DNA of 19,536 bases from an uncultured Bacilli bacterium (GTDB lineage Bacteria > Bacillota_I > Bacilli_A > RF39 > UBA660), in assembly GCA_934090595.1 (NCBI GenBank), contig CAKOJO010000017.1:1-19536 (forward strand), in the 5' to 3' direction. This document shows, in pieces, positions 7,808 through 15,611 of this stretch (the stretch's first letter is position 1; every line of letters starts with the position of its first letter). The position numbers were made by a program, and so were the translations under genes. Under the pieces are notes generated by a model. It had not been told where the DNA came from. It did not search any database and worked only from the letters and a program-made list of their open reading frames with translations.

Positions 7808-8485
7808 ATGGAACAGGAAAAGATTGGAAAGTTTATAAAGAAAATAAGGACTGATAATGGTCTTACTCAGAAAGATTTTGCAGATAAGCTTGGTGTTACT
7901 TATCAGGCTGTTAGTAAGTGGGAGAATGGTAAGAATATTCCTGATATTATGATTTTGAAGCAAATTAGTAAAGAGTTTAATGTTAATATAGATGATTTAC
8001 TTGAGGGAAGATCTAGTAAAAAAGGATTTAATTATAAAGTTCTTTTTGTAGTACTTGGTATTTTTATACTTTTTTGTGTTATCCATTGTATATTTTTTCA
8101 TGATGATGATTTTAATTTTAAGACTTTGTCTTCTTCTTGTAATGATTTTAATATTACTGGTAGTATTTCTTATAATAAGGATAAGTCTTCGATATATATA
8201 TCTAATATAGATTATTGTGGTGGGGATGATGTTACTAAGTATAGTTTAATTACTTGTAATTTATATGAGAGTCATGGTGATGTTACTGTTAAGGTAAAAG
8301 AGTGTGATTATTCTAATAATAAGAATGTTACTTTAGAGGAGTATTTAAAGGGAGTTAGTTTTGTAACTTCGAATTATAAGAATGTTTGTAAAGATTTGAA
8401 TATGTATATTGAGATTAATGCAACGTCTTTTGATGGGAAGACTACTAATTACAAAATACCACTTAATTTAGAAGATTGTAATTAA
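7808..8485 (+). CDS. Membrane-anchored XRE-family regulator with Cys-rich outer domain
   Basis: Residues about 6-65 form an XRE/HTH_3 DNA-binding domain (GLTQKDFADKLGVTYQAVSK, then WENGKNIPD). One membrane helix follows (about 76-97). Residues 98-225 should lie outside the cell and hold six Cys (111, 137, 150, 166, 194, 224), an even number suited to three disulfides. I do not recognise the outer domain. The layout suggests a one-component sensor that binds DNA from the membrane. AGTGAT (7797-7802), overlapping the mscL stop, five bases before the ATG, serves as ribosome site. Just downstream is the cysteine desulfurase/thiol-relay operon, which might be its target or might help form its disulfides; both are inference. 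No terminator is visible after it. Confidence 0.8.
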   Translation: MEQEKIGKFIKKIRTDNGLTQKDFADKLGVTYQAVSKWENGKNIPDIMILKQISKEFNVNIDDLLEGRSSKKGFNYKVLFVVLGIFILFCVIHCIFFHDDDFNFKTLSSSCNDFNITGSISYNKDKSSIYISNIDYCGGDDVTKYSLITCNLYESHGDVTVKVKECDYSNNKNVTLEEYLKGVSFVTSNYKNVCKDLNMYIEINATSFDGKTTNYKIPLNLEDCN

Positions 8486-8522
8486 TTCAACCTATGGTTT
8501 AGTTAGTTCAACTTCTTTTTTA

Positions 8523-8552
8523 TTGCTTTTATATATAGTTTATATTTATACT
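8523..8552 (+). promoter_or_regulatory. Promoter of the cysteine desulfurase/thiol-relay operon
   Basis: TTGCTT (8523-8528), an 18-base spacer and TATACT (8547-8552). GGTGAT at 8559-8564 is the ribosome site, four bases before the ATG at 8569. The -10-to-ATG segment closely resembles that of mscL (7397-7420). Confidence 0.55.
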
Positions 8553-8568
8553 TATTGTGGTGATATTA

Positions 8569-9675
8569 ATGGAAGTTTATTTAGATTATAGTGCTACGAC
8601 TAAGGTAGATAAAGAGGTTTTAGATTATTTTAATTATGTTTGTGATAATTTTTATGCTAATCCTAATTCTAATCATGATATAGGTAAAAAGTGTAATGAT
8701 ATAATTAGTTCTAGTATTTCTAATATTTGCAATTATTTTAATATTTTTAATGATGAGATTATTTTTACTAGTGGTGCTAGTGAGAGTAATAATACTGTTT
8801 TAAAGGGTATTTGTTCTTCAGGTAATGAGATTATTACTACTAAGTTAGAACATTCTTCAATATATGGTCCATGTAGTTATTTACAAAAGAAAGGTTATAA
8901 AGTTATTTTTGCTCCTTTGGATGAAAATGGTATTGTTGATATAGAAAAGTTAAAGGAATTAATTAATGATAATACTTGTCTTGTTTCTATTGGATGTGTT
9001 AATAGTGAGATTGGACTTAGACAACCTATTGAGGAGATTGGTCTTATGTTGAAGAAGTATCCAAATGTTTTGTTTCATAGTGATATTACTCAGGCTGTTT
9101 CTAAGACTGATATTGATTTAAGTAATGTTGATATGGCAAGTTTTTCTGGACATAAGCTTTTTTGTTTTAAAGGAATTGGTGGTTTAATAAAAAAGAGAGA
9201 TGTTAAGATTGTTCCACTTATTCATGGGGGAAAGAGTACTACTACTTATAGAAGTGGGACTCCTCAGACAGAGTTAATTTGTTCTTTATCAAAGGCTTTT
9301 CAATTGTTTAATAATGATTATTCTTATGTTCATGGACTTAATATGCGAATAAGAGATCATTTATCTAAGTATGATAGTATTCTTATTAATACTAATGGTT
9401 ATTGTATAGATAATGTTTTAAATATTAGTTTTATGGGAAAAGATTCGAATGTTGTTCAAAAATATTTTGCAGATCATGGGGTTTATGTTTCTACTAAAAC
9501 TGCTTGTAGTAGTGATACTAGTTATTCACTTTGTGTTTATGAGCTTTATAAAGATAAAGATAGAGCTAGTTCTAGTATTAGGATAAGTCTTTCTTATAAG
9601 ACTACGAATGATGAGATTGATTATTTTTTAAATGTTTTAGATAAGTTAATGGAGGAATATGATGAAATTGGTTAA
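8569..9675 (+). CDS. NifS/IscS-like PLP-dependent cysteine desulfurase
   Basis: Cysteine desulfurases convert cysteine to alanine and hold the sulfur as a persulfide on an active-site Cys for transfer to acceptors. The 368-residue class-V fold protein starts VYLDYSATTKV and shows His95 (KLEHSS, stacks on PLP), Asp172 and Gln175 (HSDITQA, where HxDxxQA is usual), the PLP Lys196 in SGHKLF and Cys313 in TKTACSSDT. All key residues are present. An in-frame GTG 12 bases upstream is less likely than ATG 8569, which has GGTGAT properly spaced. No IscU, NifU, ThiI or MnmA is nearby, so this is unlikely to be the housekeeping Fe-S or tRNA enzyme. Its end overlaps the following mini-thioredoxin gene, tying it to the thiol relay. 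Confidence 0.92.
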   Translation: MEVYLDYSATTKVDKEVLDYFNYVCDNFYANPNSNHDIGKKCNDIISSSISNICNYFNIFNDEIIFTSGASESNNTVLKGICSSGNEIITTKLEHSSIYGPCSYLQKKGYKVIFAPLDENGIVDIEKLKELINDNTCLVSIGCVNSEIGLRQPIEEIGLMLKKYPNVLFHSDITQAVSKTDIDLSNVDMASFSGHKLFCFKGIGGLIKKRDVKIVPLIHGGKSTTTYRSGTPQTELICSLSKAFQLFNNDYSYVHGLNMRIRDHLSKYDSILINTNGYCIDNVLNISFMGKDSNVVQKYFADHGVYVSTKTACSSDTSYSLCVYELYKDKDRASSSIRISLSYKTTNDEIDYFLNVLDKLMEEYDEIG

Positions 9676-9940
9676 GATTAGTGCTATGTGGTGTATGTCT
9701 TGTATTATTATGAATAATTTACTTGATGATGTTTTATCTAAGTATAATGTTTTATTTGATATAGAGGATATTGATTATGATATGGATTCTGATTTGGTTT
9801 CTTTGTATGATGTTGGAAGTGTACTTCCTGTTTACATATTGATGGATTCTTCTAAAGAAGTTGCTAGATTGGTTGGAGAGGTTAGTGAGAGTAAACTTAT
9901 TTCTTTTTTGAAGGATAATGGTGGTATTGATGAAGTATAG
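9662..9940 (+). CDS. Small cytosolic thioredoxin-like protein, CMSC active site
   Basis: This 92-residue protein has a thioredoxin-type active site WCMSC (Cys11, Cys14) near the N-terminus and a likely cis-Pro at Pro56 (SVLPVYIL), with no signal peptide. It is shorter than classic thioredoxin and has CMSC where CGPC is usual. GGAGG at 9651-9655 inside the preceding gene supports ATG 9662 rather than the adjacent ATG at 9659. It overlaps the desulfurase gene by 14 bases and the membrane gene by 11, so translation is coupled. By position it should pass electrons, or sulfur from the desulfurase, to the membrane carrier that follows; this is inference. The fold call is good; the partner is not shown. 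Confidence 0.85.
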   Translation: MKLVKISAMWCMSCIIMNNLLDDVLSKYNVLFDIEDIDYDMDSDLVSLYDVGSVLPVYILMDSSKEVARLVGEVSESKLISFLKDNGGIDEV

Positions 9941-10766
9941 AAGGTTTATATATTTATTTTTAATAGTTTTAGTTATGTTTGTACCAATTTGTGTATATGG
10001 AATGGATTCTTATTCTGTTGATACTGGTTTATTTGGAGTAGTTTCTTTAAAGGATGTTTCTTTACCTATTTTTACTATTATATTGGGTGCTGTTGATGGG
10101 TTTAATCCTTGTGCTATGTGGATACTTATATTTCTTATTACAATGATGTTTTCTATGCATGATAGAAAGAAAATGTGGATATTAGGACTTACTTTTATTT
10201 TCACTAGTGGTTTTGTTTATTTATGTTTTATGGTTTCTTGGCTTAGTCTTGCTAGTTTTCTTAGTAGTGTTACTTTAATAAGATTTTTAATTGCTAGTTT
10301 TGCTGTTGTGTTTGGAATGGTTAATATTTATAGATATATTAAGAGTTTAAATAGTGATGTTGGATGTGATGTTACTGATAAGAAGAAAAGACTTAAAATA
10401 ATGGAAAGAATCAAGAAAATAGTTAATGAAAAGAGTTTTTTATTGGCAATACTTGGAATTATGTTGCTTGCTTTTTCTGTTAATTTAATTGAACTTCTTT
10501 GTTCACTTGGTATACCTGTTATGTTTACAAATATTTTAGCTATGAATGATCTTAGTACTTTAGAATATGTAATTTATATGGGATTATATTTGATTTTCTT
10601 TTTAATTGATGATATATTAGTATTTGTTATAGCAATGAAAACATTAAAAATAAAAGGTATTTCTAACAAGTATACTAAGTATTCTCATTTAATTGGAGGA
10701 ATAATTATGGTACTTTTAGGTATTTTGATGGTTATAAAACCTGAGTGGTTAATGTTTAATTTTTAG
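9930..10766 (+). CDS. CcdA/DsbD-like transmembrane thiol-electron carrier
   Basis: This 278-residue protein starts with a hydrophobic signal-like helix (about 6-23), then has roughly six membrane segments. Cys61 in DGFNPCAMW and Cys191 in IELLCSLGIP fall in the first and fourth segments, the arrangement of the redox Cys pair in CcdA and the central DsbD domain, which carry reducing equivalents from cytosolic thioredoxin to outside acceptors. The NPC motif is typical. ATG 9930 is chosen over ATG 9918 because it follows GGTGG at suitable spacing. It sits between a cytosolic and an external thioredoxin-like gene, exactly the partners such a carrier needs. No cytochrome c or heme genes are near, so cytochrome maturation is unlikely. 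Confidence 0.88.
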   Translation: MKYRRFIYLFLIVLVMFVPICVYGMDSYSVDTGLFGVVSLKDVSLPIFTIILGAVDGFNPCAMWILIFLITMMFSMHDRKKMWILGLTFIFTSGFVYLCFMVSWLSLASFLSSVTLIRFLIASFAVVFGMVNIYRYIKSLNSDVGCDVTDKKKRLKIMERIKKIVNEKSFLLAILGIMLLAFSVNLIELLCSLGIPVMFTNILAMNDLSTLEYVIYMGLYLIFFLIDDILVFVIAMKTLKIKGISNKYTKYSHLIGGIIMVLLGILMVIKPEWLMFNF

Positions 10767-10776
10767 AGGTGGTAGA

Positions 10777-11244
10777 ATGAAACATAAAACAGATATTATT
10801 TTTATAGTTATAACTATTTTGATACTTGGACTTCTTTCGTATTTTGCATTTTTTAATAATAAATCAGTAGATAATGTGGTAAATAAGAATGCTACTGTTG
10901 AAGAAATAAAAAAAGAAGATGGAATGGTTAATATTTATCTATTCTATGGAAAAGAGTGTCCTCATTGTGAAAAACTTATGAAGTATTTAGATGATATTAA
11001 TGATAAGTATGGTGATAAGTTTAATTTATATGGATTTGAAGTATGGCATAATTCAGAAAATGCAAATCTTATGAAAGATTTTATCGAAGCAAAAGGGGAT
11101 AAATCAAGTGGAGTTCCTTACTATATAATTGGAGATGAATCTTTTGTAGGATATAATTATACTTATGATGAAAAAATAGTTTCTGCGATAAAGAAGTATT
11201 CTAGTAGTGATAGTGATATTTATTTTGATAAGATAAAGAAGTAG
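10777..11244 (+). CDS. Membrane-anchored extracellular thioredoxin-like protein, CPHC active site
   Basis: The 155-residue protein has one N-terminal membrane anchor (about 7-26) and an outside thioredoxin-fold domain with CPHC (Cys61, Cys64, in GKECPHCEKL) and cis-Pro114 (SGVPYYIIG). CPHC is the DsbA signature, but here, next to a CcdA-like carrier, it may act as a reductase or as a sulfur or electron acceptor. AGGTGG at 10767-10772 sets the start, 10 bases after the carrier gene. It is the last gene of the unit and its stop lies inside a terminator. Direction of electron flow cannot be told from sequence. Confidence 0.88.
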   Translation: MKHKTDIIFIVITILILGLLSYFAFFNNKSVDNVVNKNATVEEIKKEDGMVNIYLFYGKECPHCEKLMKYLDDINDKYGDKFNLYGFEVWHNSENANLMKDFIEAKGDKSSGVPYYIIGDESFVGYNYTYDEKIVSAIKKYSSSDSDIYFDKIKK

Positions 11245-11261
11245 TTGGTTTACTTCTTTTT
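11235..11261 (+). terminator. Intrinsic terminator of the thiol-relay operon
   Basis: AAAGAAGTA (11235-11243) and TACTTCTTT (11251-11259) form a 9-bp stem with a 7-base loop and a run of T. It overlaps the stop codon of the last gene and marks 8569-11244 as one transcription unit. Confidence 0.85.
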
Positions 11262-11340
11262 ACATATATTTGTGTAAAATAAATATTTTTTTAATAAAAT
11301 TATGTTAGAATAGATATGATGTGTTTAAGGCGGGTGAAAT

Positions 11341-12390
11341 ATGAAGAAAAAGAAATATGCTTTATCGTTGTTACTTTTTATTGTACTTTTTTTAGTAACT
11401 TACTTTTGGATATTTAAAAATTATGATGTAAATATGCTTATTAAGTCTTTAAGTCTTTGTAATTTGAAATATATTTTATTAGCAGTGTTTTCAATTTTGA
11501 TGTTTCCTTTATTTGAGGCAATGTTTTTAATTAGTATTTCTAAAGATATGGATATTAAAATGAGTCTTTATAAAGCGCTTGGTTATGTGTTTACAGAAAT
11601 ATATTTTTCTGGAATTACTCCTTCTTCGATGGGAGGGCAACCTATTCAAATGTATGAAATGAAAAGAGATGGGATTGATTATTATAAATCAAGTATAATA
11701 GTTTTACTTAATACTATTATTTATAAGTTTACTTTAATATTTTTACTTATTTTATTTTTAGTATTTTATGGTCGTTTGATATTTGGTTTTTCTAGTGTTT
11801 TTAATATTTTAATAATACTTGGTTTTTTACTTAATTTAGTTGTTATTATATTTTTTATAAGTTTGGTATATTCAAAGAAGACAATAAAGTTTACTGAAAG
11901 AATGGTTGATTTTTTTATAAATAAGTTTGGTTTTATAAAGAATAAGGATATTAAGAAGAAAAGACTTGATGAAATGGTTAATAAGTATAATGATTTATCT
12001 AATTTTACTAAAGATAGACCGATTATATTTGTTAAATCATTTATTATTCTTTTGCTACAGAGGATAAGTTTTTTGTTAGTTAGTTATTTTATATATAAAT
12101 CATTTGGTCTTAATGATTACAGTGTTTTTGCAATAATTGCTTTTCAAGTTTGTATTGTTATTGCTGCTGACTTTTTACCAACACCTGGAGGAGTTATGGT
12201 TTTAGAGGGAATTATTTTGTCTGTTAATGAATTGTTATATAAGAAAGATTATGTTTTATCTAGTATGTTACTTCAGAGAAGTATTAGTTTTTATTTATTA
12301 ATTTTATTAAGTTTTGCATTTTATTTAATATTCCATTATAATAAAAAGAGAGGAAAAGGAGAAAAAAGAAATGAAAAAGAATATAGTTAA
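11341..12390 (+). CDS. LPG-synthase-type multispan membrane protein (UPF0104)
   Basis: This 349-residue integral membrane protein has about eight hydrophobic segments and the conserved ITPSSMGGQPIQMYEMKRDG and ADFLPTPGGVMVLEG motifs of the lysylphosphatidylglycerol synthase transmembrane region (PF03706). The cytosolic aminoacyl-transferase domain of MprF is missing, so it cannot itself make lysyl-PG; stand-alone versions are thought to be lipid flippases or part of lipid and glycan biosynthesis. The ribosome site is GGGTGA (11332-11337). TATGAT and TAGAAT lie just upstream, but no good -35 is seen. It overlaps the DUF368 gene by 20 bases, which suggests a shared role in lipid handling at the membrane. 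Confidence 0.88.
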   Translation: MKKKKYALSLLLFIVLFLVTYFWIFKNYDVNMLIKSLSLCNLKYILLAVFSILMFPLFEAMFLISISKDMDIKMSLYKALGYVFTEIYFSGITPSSMGGQPIQMYEMKRDGIDYYKSSIIVLLNTIIYKFTLIFLLILFLVFYGRLIFGFSSVFNILIILGFLLNLVVIIFFISLVYSKKTIKFTERMVDFFINKFGFIKNKDIKKKRLDEMVNKYNDLSNFTKDRPIIFVKSFIILLLQRISFLLVSYFIYKSFGLNDYSVFAIIAFQVCIVIAADFLPTPGGVMVLEGIILSVNELLYKKDYVLSSMLLQRSISFYLLILLSFAFYLIFHYNKKRGKGEKRNEKEYS

Positions 12391-13249
12391 TGTAGTACAA
12401 GGATTTTGTATGGCACTTGCTGATAGTGTTCCTGGTATATCTGGTGGTACTGTTGCATTTATATTAGGATTTTATGAGGATTTTATTAATAGTATTAATG
12501 CTTTGATTAGTAAAGGATATGATAAAAAGAAAGCATTATCATTTTTAATTAAGCTTGGTATTGGTTGGGCAATTGGTATGGCTATTGCGGCGGTTATACT
12601 TTCTAGTTTGTTTGAAAAGCATATATATAGTGTTAGTTCAGTATTTATAGGTTTTATAGTATTTGCTATTCCTTTAATAGTTAGGGATGAAAAAGATACA
12701 TTAAAGGGAAAATATGGATATTTATTTTATGCTTTGCTTGGTATTTTGATAGTTTGTCTTATTACTTATTTTAATCCTGTTGGTGGTGGAAGTAGTATTG
12801 ATCTTGCTAATCTTAATATAGGACTTGCTTTATATTTGTTTTTTGCAGGAGTTATTGCTATTTCTGCTATGGTAGTTCCTGGTATATCTGGTTCAACGCT
12901 TTTACTTATATTTGGTCTTTATGTTCCAATTATTACTTCGATTAGTGAGTTTTTACATTTTAATTTTAATGTTTTACCAATATTAATAATATTTGGACTT
13001 GGAGTTATTACAGGAATGCTTCTTATTGTTAAGCTTATAAAGAAGGCTCTTGATAAGTATAGATCTCAAACTATTTATTTAGTTCTTGGTTTAATGATTG
13101 GTTCAATATATGCAATAGTTATGGGTCCAACAAGTTTGGAAGTACCACAAGAAGCGATGAGTTTTGGAACTTTTAGTATATTATTCTTTATAATTGGTGG
13201 AATAATTGTTTATGGACTTGAAGTTTTGAGAAAGAAGTTAGATAATTAG
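12371..13249 (+). CDS. DUF368 polyprenyl-phosphate transporter (PopT-like)
   Basis: The 292-residue, roughly eight-segment membrane protein has the two DUF368 repeats, each with a VPGISG motif (ADSVPGISGGTVAFILG near the N-terminus and AMVVPGISGSTLLLIFGLY in the middle). DUF368 proteins were recently shown to help bring undecaprenyl phosphate back across the membrane so it can be reused for peptidoglycan and teichoic acids. AAGGAG precedes the ATG inside the end of the upstream LPG-type gene, and the 20-base overlap implies coupled translation. Together the pair looks like a lipid-carrier flipping module. Assignment to the family is secure; the substrate is taken from the family. Confidence 0.93.
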   Translation: MKKNIVNVVQGFCMALADSVPGISGGTVAFILGFYEDFINSINALISKGYDKKKALSFLIKLGIGWAIGMAIAAVILSSLFEKHIYSVSSVFIGFIVFAIPLIVRDEKDTLKGKYGYLFYALLGILIVCLITYFNPVGGGSSIDLANLNIGLALYLFFAGVIAISAMVVPGISGSTLLLIFGLYVPIITSISEFLHFNFNVLPILIIFGLGVITGMLLIVKLIKKALDKYRSQTIYLVLGLMIGSIYAIVMGPTSLEVPQEAMSFGTFSILFFIIGGIIVYGLEVLRKKLDN

Positions 13250-13270
13250 CACGTTTAGTGCTTTTTTCTT
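13248..13270 (+). terminator. Intrinsic terminator after the DUF368 gene
   Basis: AGCAC, a 5-base loop and GTGCT, then TTTTTTCTTTT. The stem is short but GC-rich, and it overlaps the stop codon. Confidence 0.75.
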
Positions 13271-13282
13271 TTGTTTAAATAT

Positions 13283-13311
13283 TTTACTTTTTTCTTTGTT
13301 TATTATATAAT
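13283..13311 (+). promoter_or_regulatory. Promoter of the SDR-truA operon
   Basis: TTTACT (13283-13288), a 17-base spacer and a perfect TATAAT (13306-13311). The expected leader is about 11 bases with AGGTGAT at 13319-13325, three bases before the ATG. Confidence 0.7.
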
Positions 13312-13328
13312 AAGTGTGAGGTGATACG

Positions 13329-14087
13329 ATGAAGGCACTTATAACTGGGGTTGGTTCTGGAATTGGACGTGAAATGGCTATTTATTTAGATAGTATTTCA
13401 TATGATTTGATTCTTGTTGATAAAGATTCTTTGTCTTTGGAGAATTTGAAGAGTGTTCTTAAGAGGGAGCATAAGTATATTGTTACTGATTTAAGTGATA
13501 TGAAGAAAGTAAAGGACTTGTATATATTTACTAAGAAGGATAATATTGATATGCTTATTAATAATGCTGGTTTTGGTCTTTTTGGTGATTATAATTCATG
13601 TGATATGCTTACTGAGCTTGAAATGATTGATGTTAATATTAAAGCACTTCATGTTCTTACTCGTATGTATTTAAAGGATATGGTTAAGAAAGATAAGGGT
13701 TATATACTTAATGTTGGATCAAGTGCTGGTCTTTTGAAGGGTGGTCCTTTGATGAGTTGTTATTATGCTACGAAGAGTTATGTGGTTGATTTTACTTGTG
13801 CTTTGTATGAGGAACTTCGTAGAAATAAATCTCATGTTGTTGTTAGTTGTTTATGTCCTGGACCAGTTAGCACTAATTTTAATAAGACTGCTGGGGTTAG
13901 TTTTAATATTAAGTCTTTAAATGCTCGTGATGTTGCAATATATGGTCTTAAAAAGATGTATCTTGATAAGAAGCTTATTATTGTTCCTGGTTTTATGACT
14001 AGGGTTGGTGTTTTCTTTAGTAGATTTCTTCCTGTTAAGACTTTACTTAGAATTACTTATAATATACAAAGAAAGAAAGGTAAATAG
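13329..14087 (+). CDS. Short-chain dehydrogenase/reductase (SDR), NAD(P)-dependent
   Basis: This 252-residue classical SDR has the cofactor motif TGVGSGIG (6-13), NNAG, the catalytic Ser132, Tyr145 and Lys149 (YYATK), and CPGPVSTNF after the active site. The tail (PGFMTRVGVFFSRFLP) resembles the DltE/YqjQ-like group of SDRs, whose substrates are mostly unknown. It is probably cytosolic or membrane-associated through the hydrophobic C-terminal part. It is the first gene of an operon; truA starts one base after its stop. No substrate can be named from sequence. Confidence 0.92.
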   Translation: MKALITGVGSGIGREMAIYLDSISYDLILVDKDSLSLENLKSVLKREHKYIVTDLSDMKKVKDLYIFTKKDNIDMLINNAGFGLFGDYNSCDMLTELEMIDVNIKALHVLTRMYLKDMVKKDKGYILNVGSSAGLLKGGPLMSCYYATKSYVVDFTCALYEELRRNKSHVVVSCLCPGPVSTNFNKTAGVSFNIKSLNARDVAIYGLKKMYLDKKLIIVPGFMTRVGVFFSRFLPVKTLLRITYNIQRKKGK

Positions 14088-14088
14088 A

Positions 14089-14838
14089 ATGAGATATTTT
14101 ATGAAGTTTTCTTATGATGGATCTTGTTTTAATGGATTTCAAAGACAAAATAAATTAAAGACTGTACAAGGTGTTATGGAAGAAGCACTTACTTCACTTA
14201 ATGATGGAAAAAAAGTTGATATATGCGCTTCTGGTAGAACTGATAAGGGAGTTCACGCTAAAGGACAAACTGCTCATTTTGATTTGGATGTTTCAGTTAA
14301 GTTATATAATTTAAAAAAATATCTTAATAAATGTTTTGATGGTGAAATATATGTTAAAGATGTTGCTATAGTTAATGATGATTTTCATGCTAGATATGAT
14401 GTTTTATCTAAAACATATTGTTATTATATAAATATGGGTGAGTATGATCCTTGTATGAGAAATTATATTCTTCAATATAATAAAAAACTTAATGATGAGT
14501 TAATGAATAGTGTTATTCCTATTTTTTTAGGAGAACATGATTTCAGAAGTTTTTGTTTTGATGAAAAGAATCAAGATAACTGTGTTAGAACTATATATGA
14601 TGTAAAGATAAATGTCAATAATTGTCTAATGAAGATAGAGTTTACAGGTAATGGTTTTCTTAGAAAAATGGTGCGTAATTTAGTATCTGTGTTAATTTTG
14701 GTTGGTGAAGGTAAGCTTAATTACTCTGATGTCTTATGTATATTAGAATGTCAAAAAAAGTCGTATAATGTCAAATGTGTGTCTTCTTGTGGACTTTATC
14801 TTGACAATGTTGTTTACAAAGGTGATGTTAATGAATAA
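14089..14838 (+). CDS. truA: tRNA pseudouridine(38-40) synthase TruA
   Basis: TruA isomerises uridines 38-40 in the anticodon stem-loop of many tRNAs. The 249-residue protein has the expected FSYDGSCFNGFQRQ start, the catalytic Asp52 in GRTDKGVHA, and the FTGNGFLRKMVRNLV motif of the C-terminal half. ATG 14089 is chosen over further upstream in-frame starts because it gives the standard N-terminus and has AAAGG about eight bases before it. It is one base after the SDR stop, and its last 8 bases overlap the next gene. The stop is TAA. Confidence 0.96.
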   Translation: MRYFMKFSYDGSCFNGFQRQNKLKTVQGVMEEALTSLNDGKKVDICASGRTDKGVHAKGQTAHFDLDVSVKLYNLKKYLNKCFDGEIYVKDVAIVNDDFHARYDVLSKTYCYYINMGEYDPCMRNYILQYNKKLNDELMNSVIPIFLGEHDFRSFCFDEKNQDNCVRTIYDVKINVNNCLMKIEFTGNGFLRKMVRNLVSVLILVGEGKLNYSDVLCILECQKKSYNVKCVSSCGLYLDNVVYKGDVNE

Positions 14839-15589
14839 TTATAGCTTTAATGATAATACTCTTTTACATACGTGTGGCTTTAATTTTTATTCTTTTGTTA
14901 ATATTTTGAAAAATGGTATTATGTCTTCGTCAATAGCTAGAGAAAAAGGAATTGATCTTAGTAGAAATTTTGATGGTAGTAATTTGGATGATACGATTTC
15001 ATGTGTTAGATATTTGTATGTTAATGATGAAATAGAAGATGGTGCTTATAATCTTCATATTAAACATGGTATTTCTTTTATAATTGAAGATGTTGATTTT
15101 ATATATGATAAGAGTGATAGAGTAATTCATCGATATGATGAGGTTTTGGTTAAAGATTATATTGATATTTCAAAAATAAAGGGTATTTTGATACCAGAGT
15201 CTTATCTTGATTGTTCTCTTAATGAGCTTGAATATATAAGAAGGTCTTCGACTAGTTATGTTCTTATTAAGAATAATCTTGATAAATTAATTGGTTTTAT
15301 TAATTCACTTGGAGGTAATTGTTCTGTTAAAGAATATGATGATTATTTAAGAGAACTTTATCTTATTAATGAAGCTTTTAGAAATGAGAGTAATGAACTT
15401 GAAATCAAATCTCTTAAGGAAGATTTTGCTGATGTTATAGATGAAATCAATTATTCTTTAGGTAATGAAATGAGTGAATGTTTCAAAAGAATATTGGGTC
15501 ATGATGTTTGTCTTTATGATGTAGTTAATTATTTTAATAAGGAGCTTCCTATATATTTTCTTAAAGATTCCAATGTTAAGAGGAAATAA
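14831..15589 (+). CDS. Unknown protein, possible ADP-ribosyltransferase-like fold
   Basis: I do not recognise a named family with certainty. The 252-residue soluble protein begins LLHTCGFNFYSFVNILKNGI, close to the 'H-T ... IL-x-G-I' opening of ADP-ribosyltransferase folds (KptA, DarT and relatives). Later come TISCVRYLY and YDEVLVKDYI followed by IKGILIP, which resemble the second strand and the 'E' motif with the usual 'I-x-G-I' strand. Candidate residues are His13, Ser57 or Tyr61, and Glu104. The C-terminal 90 residues are helical and charged. GGTGAT (14821-14826) inside truA sets the ATG, overlapping truA by 8 bases. Translational coupling to truA hints at a tRNA or NAD connection, but that is guesswork. 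No antitoxin-like partner is adjacent. Confidence 0.75.
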   Translation: MNNYSFNDNTLLHTCGFNFYSFVNILKNGIMSSSIAREKGIDLSRNFDGSNLDDTISCVRYLYVNDEIEDGAYNLHIKHGISFIIEDVDFIYDKSDRVIHRYDEVLVKDYIDISKIKGILIPESYLDCSLNELEYIRRSSTSYVLIKNNLDKLIGFINSLGGNCSVKEYDDYLRELYLINEAFRNESNELEIKSLKEDFADVIDEINYSLGNEMSECFKRILGHDVCLYDVVNYFNKELPIYFLKDSNVKRK

Positions 15590-15609
15590 TAATATTTCTT
15601 CTTTTTTTT
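15578..15609 (+). terminator. Intrinsic terminator of the SDR-truA operon
   Basis: AAGAGGAAAT (15578-15587) and ATTTCTTCTT (15594-15603) form a 10-bp stem with one G-U pair and a 6-base loop, followed by a T run to 15609. It overlaps the stop of the preceding gene. Confidence 0.85.
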
Positions 15610-15611
15610 CG

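Noticed and set aside
7781..7963. Minus-strand frame over the mscL end and XRE start
   Set aside because: Antisense to the HTH domain, with a low-complexity product.
8486..8522. Terminator after the XRE gene
   Set aside because: Only a 4-bp stem (AACC/GGTT) is present, with no T run directly after it.
10010..10204. Minus-strand frame inside the CcdA-like gene
   Set aside because: Shadow of a coding gene with clear motifs; no ribosome site or promoter.
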